From Acidobacteriota bacterium (GTDB lineage: Bacteria > Acidobacteriota > Vicinamibacteria > Marinacidobacterales > Marinacidobacteraceae): DNA of 45,574 nt. Below the pieces are notes generated by a model, which saw only the letters and a program-made list of their open reading frames with translations, had not been told where the DNA came from and ran no database searches. The stretch spans positions 1 to 45,574 of the forward strand of contig JAJDVI010000028.1 of assembly GCA_022826195.1 (NCBI GenBank). Reading direction: 5' to 3'. Position 1 is the first letter of the stretch, and the number at the start of each line of letters is the position of its first letter. This document shows, piece by piece, positions 22,899 to 29,572 of the stretch. The translations under genes were made by a program, and so were the position numbers.

Positions 22899-25256
22899 GT
22901 GAACGAACATCCCGACGAGCTAAGGCAACAGATCGAGGCGCTCCAGGAACGCGTTTCCCGGCTGAGCGCCGCCGTCCTGCGCATCAGCGCGAGCCTCGAC
23001 CTCGATACCGTCCTCCAGGAGGTCGTCGACAGCGCCCGCGCCCTGACCGGGGCCCGCTACGGGGCGATCGCGACCGTCGACGAGACGGGAGCACCCGTGG
23101 ACTTCGTCACCTCCGGCTTCACGCCGGACGAACGCCGGGAACTGGCGAGCTGGCCGGACGGGCCGCGGCTGTTCGAGCACCTCCGGAACCTCGAGGCGCC
23201 GGTGCGTCTCGCGGATCTCCCCACCTATGTCAGCACCCTTGGCTTCTCGACGGACCTGATGCGCTCGAAGAGCCTCCTGGGTACGCCGATGCGCCACCGG
23301 GGGGTACAGGTCGGCCACTTCTTTCTCGCGGAAAGGGAGGGCGGAGACGGTTTTACGGCCGCCGACGAGGAAGTCCTGATGCTGTTCGCGTCCCAGGCGG
23401 CCACGGCCATCGCCAACGCCCGGACGCACCGGGACGAGCGGCGGGCCCGCTCCGACCTCGAGACGCTGGTCGAGACCTCACCCGTGGGTGTCGTGGTCTT
23501 CGACGTCAGCACGGGCAAGCTCGTGACGGTCAACCGGGAGGCGAGGCGGATCACCGAGGGGCTCCGTTCGCCGGACGGCCCCATCGAGGAGTTGTTGCAG
23601 ACCGTGTGTTGGCGGCGCGCGAACGGGCCGGAAGTCGCGTTGGCGGAGTTCCCGCTCGCGCAGCAACTGGCCATCGGGGAGACGGTGCGCGCCGAGGAGT
23701 TCACGCTCGCGGTGCCGGACCGCCCGGCCGTCAAGGTACTGATCAACGCGACCCCCATCCTTACCTCGGACGGTGAGGTCGAGTCGTACGTAATCACGAT
23801 CCAGGACCTCGCACCCCTGGAGGAAGTCGAGCGGCAGCGGACCGAGTTCCTGAGCCTGGTGAGCCACGAGCTGCGGGCCCCGCTGATCTCCATCAAGGGC
23901 TCCACCGCCACCGTGCTCGGCGCCTCGCCGGCCCCGGACCCCGCCGAGATGCTGCAGTTCTTTCGGGTGATCGATGAGCGGGCCAATCACATGCGCGGCC
24001 TGATCGCGGATCTTCTGGACCAGGGGCGCATCGAAACCGGCACGCTGTCGGTGTCGCCGGAACCGGCGGAGGTGGCCCGCCTGGTGGACCAGGCCAGGAA
24101 CACCTTCCTGAGCGGCGGGGGCCGGCATACCCTCCGCATCGATCTGCCCGAGGACCTGCCGCGGGTCCTGGTCGATCGGGGACGCATCGTCCAGGTCCTG
24201 AACAACCTGCTTGCGAACGCCGCGACGCACTCGCCCGAGTCCTCCGCGATCGGGGTCACGGCGACTCACAGCGGCGTGCACGTGGCCATCTCGGTGTCCG
24301 ACGAAGGCCGGGGGGTACCGCCCGACCGGCTGCCGCACCTGTTTCGCAAACGCGCCCGCGGTGGGGACGGAGACCCTGGATTCGGGGGGAACGGCCTGGG
24401 GCTCGTGATCTGCAAGGGACTGGTGGAGGCCCACGGGGGGCGCATCTGGGCGGAGAGCGGCGGACTGGGCCGCGGCACGCGGTTCACCTTCACCGTGCCC
24501 GTGACCGAAGAGCCCGGCCGCGGCGCCGCCGCGGCGGCTCCGAGCCGGTCCCGTCCGTCCCGGGACGTGCACGGGCAGACGCGGGTCCTGGTGGTGGACG
24601 ACGATCCCCAGACCCTCCGCTACGTTCGCGACGCCCTCACCGAGGCGGGCTACGCGGTGTTCGTGACGGGTGACCCGGAACGGCTCCCCGATCTCATCCG
24701 CAGCCACAAGCCGAGCCTGGTCCTGCTCGACGTCGTGCTCCCCGGTACCGACGGCATCGAACTCATGGAGTCCGTGCCCGAGCTGGCCGACCTCCCGGTG
24801 ATCTTCATTTCCGTTTACGGCCGCGACGAGACGATCGTGAGGGCGCTCGACGCGGGAGCCGCCGACTACATCGTCAAGCCGTTCTCGCCCTCGGAGCTGA
24901 CCGCGCGGGTGCGGGCCGCGCTCCGCGTGCGGGCCGAGCCGGAGCCCTTCGTGCTCGGGGAGCTGTCCATCGACTACGACGCGCGCCGGGTCACGGTGGC
25001 CGGGCGCCAGGTGGACCTGACGGCAACGGAGTACCAGTTGCTGCGCGTGCTCTCGATGAACGCGGGACGGGTCCTGACGTTCGACTCGCTCCTCCGCCAG
25101 GCGTGGCGCGGACGGAAGAGCGCGGGCGATCCGAAGCTCGTGCGCGCCGTGGTGAAGCGGCTCCGCCGCAAGCTCGGCGACGACGCCACGAACCCGACCT
25201 ACGTCCGGAACGAGCGCGGCGTCGGCTACCGCATGCCGAAACCCCACGAGGACTAG
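22899..25256 (+). CDS. One-polypeptide two-component system: GAF-PAS-kinase-REC-winged helix
   Basis: A 785-residue cytoplasmic protein. Domains in order (numbering from the upstream ATG at 22851): a coiled coil (about 20-45); GAF (45-195); PAS-like (205-325); HisKA with phosphoacceptor H339 (LVSHELRAPL); HATPase_c with the N-box (NNLLANAATH) and G boxes (DEGRGVP, GNGLGLVI); a receiver with D627 (LVLLDVVLPGTDG) and K676 (YIVKPFSP); and an OmpR-type winged helix (TATEYQLLRVL..KRLRRKLGD, GVGYRM). GTG 22899 is chosen on its perfect Shine-Dalgarno and the promoter position. Kinase and DNA-binding output in one chain is unusual. No transmembrane helix is seen, so it senses a cytosolic signal through GAF or PAS. 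Confidence 0.9.
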   Translation: MNEHPDELRQQIEALQERVSRLSAAVLRISASLDLDTVLQEVVDSARALTGARYGAIATVDETGAPVDFVTSGFTPDERRELASWPDGPRLFEHLRNLEAPVRLADLPTYVSTLGFSTDLMRSKSLLGTPMRHRGVQVGHFFLAEREGGDGFTAADEEVLMLFASQAATAIANARTHRDERRARSDLETLVETSPVGVVVFDVSTGKLVTVNREARRITEGLRSPDGPIEELLQTVCWRRANGPEVALAEFPLAQQLAIGETVRAEEFTLAVPDRPAVKVLINATPILTSDGEVESYVITIQDLAPLEEVERQRTEFLSLVSHELRAPLISIKGSTATVLGASPAPDPAEMLQFFRVIDERANHMRGLIADLLDQGRIETGTLSVSPEPAEVARLVDQARNTFLSGGGRHTLRIDLPEDLPRVLVDRGRIVQVLNNLLANAATHSPESSAIGVTATHSGVHVAISVSDEGRGVPPDRLPHLFRKRARGGDGDPGFGGNGLGLVICKGLVEAHGGRIWAESGGLGRGTRFTFTVPVTEEPGRGAAAAAPSRSRPSRDVHGQTRVLVVDDDPQTLRYVRDALTEAGYAVFVTGDPERLPDLIRSHKPSLVLLDVVLPGTDGIELMESVPELADLPVIFISVYGRDETIVRALDAGAADYIVKPFSPSELTARVRAALRVRAEPEPFVLGELSIDYDARRVTVAGRQVDLTATEYQLLRVLSMNAGRVLTFDSLLRQAWRGRKSAGDPKLVRAVVKRLRRKLGDDATNPTYVRNERGVGYRMPKPHED

Positions 25257-25618
25257 CCGCGCTGGCGCCCCCGGCCTGGACCGCCGGTCTCCGGCCGGCA
25301 TCTCGCGGGAGCGCGAAACCCGCGCCCGTGGCGCTGAGCCTGGTCGGCGCGGGCGCCCGCCCCCGCTGACGCCGAGGCGACCGGGCGCTGCCCCGCGCGG
25401 CGATCGCCGTCGTCCCTCCTCCTCTCCCTGAACCCTGGCGGCCCGGTGCTGCATGTCGCCTGAGACGTGACGCCGGTCAGCCGGCCTGCGGCACGAAATT
25501 CGCTGGGGTGAACAGCGGAACGGAAACCGGCGCCGGGCCTCGAGTCAGCGGACCACGGTCTGGGCCGATTCTTCTCGTCAACCAGCGGCGCCTGACCGTC
25601 CGGTTCGCGGCCGGCAGG
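25257..25618. other. Non-coding gap with a REP unit and a 70-bp direct repeat
   Basis: Contains a REP-like palindrome at 25273-25324 (GGACCGCCGGTCTCCGGCCGG, then a GCGAAACCCGCG tail). The left 70-bp direct repeat follows at 25437-25506. Between them is GC-rich sequence without a convincing gene. No obvious terminator serves the converging units. Confidence 0.6.
25437..25506. repeat. 70-bp direct repeat, left copy
   Basis: Starts GGCGGCCCGGTG and ends GCACGAAATTCGCTGG. It matches 27318-27387 with about five mismatches in 70, same orientation. The two copies bracket the ATPase/nuclease gene. Confidence 0.8.
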
Positions 25619-27199
25619 TCAGGCGTCCTCGATTTCGAAGCTCCTGACGTTGCGGTCCGCGGTGCTGAACTCGACGCCGACCAGGTGGACCGGCTCGCCC
25701 GCCCCCCGATACTTGTCCGCGTAGCGCCGCTCCTTCAACTGCGCCATGGCCGAGCCCGCCCCCGACTGCTCGATCACCTTGAACTCGAACAGGTAGAGGC
25801 GTCCACCCGCGCGCACCGCCATGTCTAGCCGGCCCCGGTTCGTGCTGTCCTCCACGGTGACGTCCGCCCCGAGTCCCGCGAAGTAGGAGTAGAAGACGCT
25901 CGCGTAGTACCCCTCGTAGTTGGCGATGTCGTTCTTCGTATGCCACTGGTGCGGTATCCCCGCGAAGAAGGCGTGGAAGAGCCGTTCCATGCCCTCCGTG
26001 TCACCGGCTTCCAGCAGTTGGTGGAGCCGCGTCTGGTTCTCCTCGATACGCGCCGGGTCGGGATCAAAGCGGCGCAGCAGGTGTTCGTTCAGGCTCTGGC
26101 GCACCTCCAGGTTCGGGTATCCCAGCCGGTAGCGCATCCGGCTTCCCACGGGGACCTCTTCCGCGATCGTCAGATACCCGGCCTGGAACAGGAGCGCCTC
26201 GAGGCCGATGTGCTCGACATCGAACGAGGACAGCAGTTCCGTGCTTGTCACCAGGCCATCGAGCCGCGGCGTGGCGATCCGCTTCTCGAACAGCCGCTCG
26301 ATCAGGAAACGCGGGGAACCCGTCTCGAACCAGTGGGCCGCGAACTCGCGCGTGTCGAACAGCAGCAGCACCCCGAACGGGTTGTACATGCGTTCCTCGC
26401 CACGCCAGCAGTAGCCGTTGTACCACTCCCGGACCTTCTTTCGGTCGAGTCCCGGCAGCTCCGGGGCGAACACCGTGTCGAGGTCCGTTTCCGAATACCC
26501 ACAGATCGCGGCATAGCGACGGTCGAGGGTGATGTCCTTGAGATTGTTCAGGCCCGAGAACAGGTTCACCTTCGAGAACTTGCTGACTCCGGTGAGGAAG
26601 CTGAAGCGGATGTGGGCGTCGGCTTCCTTGATGACGGCGTAGAAGCCGCGCAGGAAGTCGCGGTTCGCGCGCGCCTCGTCGCTCCGGATCGGACCGCCGT
26701 CCTGGTGGAGCGGTCCGGTGAACAGCGGGTCCAGGATCGGCTTGTCATACTCGTCCACCAGGATCGCGGCCTGCTGCCCGCTCCGCTCGTGGAGGACTTC
26801 GAGGATGCGGAACAGGCGCTCGGGCGCCGTGTCATATCCGGTGCGGATCCCGTGCGCCCGTTCCACGCCGTCGAGCAACGCGGACACCTTCTTCGTCAGA
26901 TACCCCGGTTCGTTGAAATCGCCGCTGCCGAAGCTCAGCCGAACCACCGGATGGCGCACCGACCAGTCCCAGCGGTCATGGATCGCGAGGCCCCGAAAGA
27001 GCGCTTCGTTCCCCTCGAAGAGCTCCTTCATGGTATCGAGCAGCAGGCTCTTCCCAAATCGCCGCGGCCGGGACAGGAAGTAGTGACCGCCCTCGTCCAG
27101 CAGGCGCCCGATCCAGGGGGTCTTGTCCACGTAGTAGGAATCCGTGTCCCGGATCGTCCGGAAGGTCTGGACTCCGATGGGCAGCCGCCGCCGCGTCAT
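25619..27199 (-). CDS. AAA-ATPase-like / PD-(D/E)XK nuclease-fold protein
   Basis: A 526-residue two-domain protein. The N-terminal AAA-ATPase-like domain (PF09820 type) starts PIGVQTFRTIRDTDSYYVDK, with P-loop SRPRRFGKS (43-51) and Walker B ILVDEYDKP (D149/E150). The family ARM and YNGYCW motifs follow. The C-terminal PD-(D/E)XK domain has D459 (GRLDMAV), E472 and K474 (YLFEFKV). This architecture is widespread, often multi-copy and patchily distributed; its role is unproven, with mobile or defence functions suggested. It is enclosed by 70-bp direct repeats, suggesting movement as a cassette. No transposase gene is nearby. ATG at 27199. Confidence 0.9.
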   Translation of the reverse strand: MTRRRLPIGVQTFRTIRDTDSYYVDKTPWIGRLLDEGGHYFLSRPRRFGKSLLLDTMKELFEGNEALFRGLAIHDRWDWSVRHPVVRLSFGSGDFNEPGYLTKKVSALLDGVERAHGIRTGYDTAPERLFRILEVLHERSGQQAAILVDEYDKPILDPLFTGPLHQDGGPIRSDEARANRDFLRGFYAVIKEADAHIRFSFLTGVSKFSKVNLFSGLNNLKDITLDRRYAAICGYSETDLDTVFAPELPGLDRKKVREWYNGYCWRGEERMYNPFGVLLLFDTREFAAHWFETGSPRFLIERLFEKRIATPRLDGLVTSTELLSSFDVEHIGLEALLFQAGYLTIAEEVPVGSRMRYRLGYPNLEVRQSLNEHLLRRFDPDPARIEENQTRLHQLLEAGDTEGMERLFHAFFAGIPHQWHTKNDIANYEGYYASVFYSYFAGLGADVTVEDSTNRGRLDMAVRAGGRLYLFEFKVIEQSGAGSAMAQLKERRYADKYRGAGEPVHLVGVEFSTADRNVRSFEIEDA

Positions 27200-27279
27200 G
27201 CGGACACCTTACCCGAACGGCCCCCGCGCGGCACTGTCCCGACCCCGACGCCCGGGGGCCTCCGGCGTGACCTCCGCGC

Positions 27280-27301
27280 CCAGCTTGCGAAAGCAAGCTG
27301 G
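27280..27301. other. Perfect hairpin with GAAA tetraloop
   Basis: CCAGCTTGC-GAAA-GCAAGCTGG, a 9-bp perfect stem, between the ATPase start codon and the right direct repeat. There is no T tract on either strand, so it is more likely an RNA or DNA structural element of the cassette than a terminator. Confidence 0.55.
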
Positions 27302-27317
27302 AGACGGACCGACCCGG

Positions 27318-27387
27318 GGCGGCCCGGTGTTGGATGCCGCCTGAGACGTGACGCCGATCAGCCGGCCTGCCGCACGAAATTCGCTGG
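27318..27387. repeat. 70-bp direct repeat, right copy
   Basis: Partner of 25437-25506. Its right edge meets the orphan leader module at 27386-27459, as if the cassette had inserted right at the end of that leader. Confidence 0.8.
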
Positions 27388-27459
27388 AAGTCCTCCACCA
27401 CGCACAGACGAGAATCGGCGCAGTTTTTTCCCACCCTGCGGCCAATTGTGGAAAAGTCG
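27386..27459 (-). repeat. Orphan copy of the coiled-coil gene leader module
   Basis: On the minus strand a 16-bp box CGACTTTTCCACAATT (27459-27444) is followed after 33 nt by a 25-bp box (27410-27386). That second box includes TGGTGGAGGACTTCC, the Shine-Dalgarno region found before both coiled-coil genes at 14137-14211 and 14916-14989. Spacing in those copies is 34 and 33 nt. Here no ATG or coiled-coil gene follows. Confidence 0.7.
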
Positions 27460-27559
27460 GCGCGAAGCTGCGCGCGGGCTTGCTGACGTAGAGATAGCGC
27501 GACGCCGCCCAGCGCCATCCGTCCCGGGGACGGCGCGTGGTTCACCACCTGTCGCGGCG

Positions 27560-28540
27560 CTAGCCCCGGTCCTTCCGCCTGCGCTCGCACGGCGTCTCGT
27601 CGAACTGCTCCCGATAGAGCCGATTGAAGTGACTCTGGTCGAAGAAGCCGCTCTCCGCGGCCAGGTCGCTGATGGGCCGGTTGCGAGTGTCCGTCGAAAG
27701 AAGCCGGCGTACGCGAGCCAGCTTGAGCGCGTTGAGGCAGCGCGAAGGCGTGATGCCCGCGTGACGGGCAAATGCCTGCTGGATCGATCGAGTACTGCGG
27801 CCCGTCAGTCGCGCCAGCGCCGCCAGATCGAGCTTCTCCGTCGGGTTCGACACCATCGCATGGATGCCCCTGCGGTACGTCTGGTAGCTGCCCGGACGAT
27901 TGACGCGCGCGAGATGGCCGATCCGCTCCTGGAGCGCGAGTTCCCACTTGATCGTGGTCACGATGCCGTCGCCGAGTTCCTGGTAAGCCAGCCTGTCGTC
28001 GCCGGTCGCCACGGCCGCCCAGAGTGCGGCGGTGCGCGTCCTGAGCACCGTGACGAATCCGGGGGCCTCAAGGACATGAGAGCTGCCATGATCGGCACGG
28101 AGGACACGGGGAATTGGCCCCGGCGTGCTCTCGAGCGTCGCTACGTCCATCACGAGCACCATCCGCGTGCTGCCGGGGGAACCATGAAGGTGCGCGGTGC
28201 AGGAGGGCGGGCAGACGAAAAAGCGGTCGCGGCCCAGGGGCACTCCGTCCATCTGAGTTTCGTTCTCGTCCAAATCGCAGCCGATTCCGATGCGGTTCGG
28301 CGGGCTCCTGATCCACTGCAACAGCCTGCGGTTGGCCGTCTCCCGGTGCAGGAGCACCCGGCCGATGCGAATGGAGGCCGCGCGGCCACGAAACCGGCCC
28401 TCGGACGTCTGCACGTAAACCTGTGCGTACTCGCGGAGGTGCTGCGCCTGGGCGTCGCAGTCGTCAAAGACGGCGCTATGCGCTCTCGTCGAACGTACGG
28501 AGGACGTACCCAAGGTCTCGGTGGCGGCCACGCCGAGCAA
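27560..28540 (-). CDS. AraC-family transcriptional regulator, copy 1
   Basis: A 326-residue regulator. The N-terminal ligand or dimerisation domain includes LLQWIRSPPNRIGIG and NETQMDGVPLGRDRF. The C-terminal AraC HTH pair is LDLAALARLTGRSTRSIQQA (first helix-turn-helix), PSRCLNALKLARVRRLL, and ISDLAAESGFFDQSHFNRLY (second HTH). It is clearly paralogous to the regulator at 32609-33667, which is transcribed in the opposite direction. The start is uncertain: TTG at 28540 is used here, with GTG at 28531 possible; no Shine-Dalgarno is seen. A likely target is the receptor gene locus between the two regulators. Confidence 0.87.
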   Translation of the reverse strand: MLGVAATETLGTSSVRSTRAHSAVFDDCDAQAQHLREYAQVYVQTSEGRFRGRAASIRIGRVLLHRETANRRLLQWIRSPPNRIGIGCDLDENETQMDGVPLGRDRFFVCPPSCTAHLHGSPGSTRMVLVMDVATLESTPGPIPRVLRADHGSSHVLEAPGFVTVLRTRTAALWAAVATGDDRLAYQELGDGIVTTIKWELALQERIGHLARVNRPGSYQTYRRGIHAMVSNPTEKLDLAALARLTGRSTRSIQQAFARHAGITPSRCLNALKLARVRRLLSTDTRNRPISDLAAESGFFDQSHFNRLYREQFDETPCERRRKDRG

Positions 28541-28638
28541 TGAGAACTGGAATTTACATGCGTCAATTCCTCAAGAAGGATCCCTTGTCCTAGCCGCCCG
28601 GCCCTTCGCTCGTGGCCTAACGGAATTCGGCTGGTCGG

Positions 28639-28752
28639 CACTATCGTGGTGCTCTCTGGCGGGAATACGCCGCTGCGCCGGCGGGAGACCCGGAGGACCG
28701 GGACGACGCTCGGGAGACATTGAAGGTCATCGATAGGCTCGCCAAGGAATAG
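28639..28752 (+). pseudogene. C-terminal scrap of a lost gene
   Basis: The frame ending at the TAG at 28750 reads HYRGALWREYAAAP then AGDPEDRDDARETLKVIDRL, then AKE. This looks like a genuine TPR-like protein tail with coding-style composition. No start codon or upstream coding continuation exists; upstream sequence changes character around 28600. Parent gene unknown. The rest of 28541-28935 holds nothing else recognised. Confidence 0.4.
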
Positions 28753-28935
28753 CCGACCGCTCCGTGCTGGTGCCTGCGTTCACGCCCCCGCCCGTATTCC
28801 TGTTCGCTTTGAGGACCCTGTCATTCGCCGCGAGTGTCTTTCAGAAGATAGCGACCCTGATTCCGGGGTCGGCCACGTCGGGACGTGGACGTTCCCAACG
28901 GTGACCGCTCCCCGGCGGGACATCCCGTCGGAACC

Positions 28936-29553
28936 ATGCGCAACCTGAGGCGTCTCTTCCTTCGGACCCGGTTCGGCGCCATGGCGTTCGCCTTGACGGT
29001 GCTGTCGCTGGCGCCCGCCGGATGCGGCGAGGACACGAGTCCGACCACCCCGGCTCCGCCCGTGCCGCCCCCGCCCGCGCCCACACCACCCGCGCCACCC
29101 CCGGTCCAGGCGCGCGACGCCGTGGACCGCGAGACCCTGAGGGTCTTCGTGGAACGCGCGGCGGAGGTGCTCTCCGGACACGCGAGCGACTGGGACGCCG
29201 CCTACGCCTTCCTCGACGCCAACTTTCGATCCGAGGGCGAGTGGCGCCACGGCGAGATCTACGTGTTCGTCCTGACCATGGAGGGCATCAACCGTTTCGC
29301 GGCCCCCAACCGCGACTGGGAGGGGACGGACTTTTCCCAAACCGTGGACCGGAACGGCGTGCGACTCTTCGAGGGAATCCTCGCGGCCGCGCTCGCCGGC
29401 GGCGGGTTCACGGAGTACCAATGGGACAACCCGGCGATCGAGGGCGACGAAGAACACGGATCGCCCAAACTCGCGTACGTGGTTCCGGTCACCGTCGGCG
29501 GGACGCCGATGATCCTCGGGTCGGGGATCTACCCCCGAGCGGCGGCCCCGTAG
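28936..29553 (+). CDS. Lipoprotein with single Cache (sCache_2-like) domain
   Basis: A 205-residue exported lipoprotein. The signal peptide ends at C30 (LTVLSLAPAGC) and a P/T-rich linker follows (about 35-60). The Cache-type domain has the hallmarks YAFLDANF..GEIYVFVLTMEGIN, RFAAPNRDWEGTDFSQTVD, GGGFTEYQWDNPAIE and LAYVVPVTVGGTPMILGSGIYP. Such domains bind small ligands, often carboxylates, outside the cytoplasm. Here the domain is free-standing, not fused to a kinase or chemoreceptor. Start ATG 28936 is chosen for the signal peptide. It converges with the TonB receptor gene, 19 bp away; a functional link with it is possible. Confidence 0.82.
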   Translation: MRNLRRLFLRTRFGAMAFALTVLSLAPAGCGEDTSPTTPAPPVPPPPAPTPPAPPPVQARDAVDRETLRVFVERAAEVLSGHASDWDAAYAFLDANFRSEGEWRHGEIYVFVLTMEGINRFAAPNRDWEGTDFSQTVDRNGVRLFEGILAAALAGGGFTEYQWDNPAIEGDEEHGSPKLAYVVPVTVGGTPMILGSGIYPRAAAP

Positions 29554-29572
29554 CCGGCGTCTCCCGCCGCCC

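Noticed and set aside
27209..27445. 78-residue minus-strand frame over the orphan leader and direct repeat
   Set aside because: It reads through a leader module and a non-coding repeat present elsewhere without this frame; no Shine-Dalgarno or domain.
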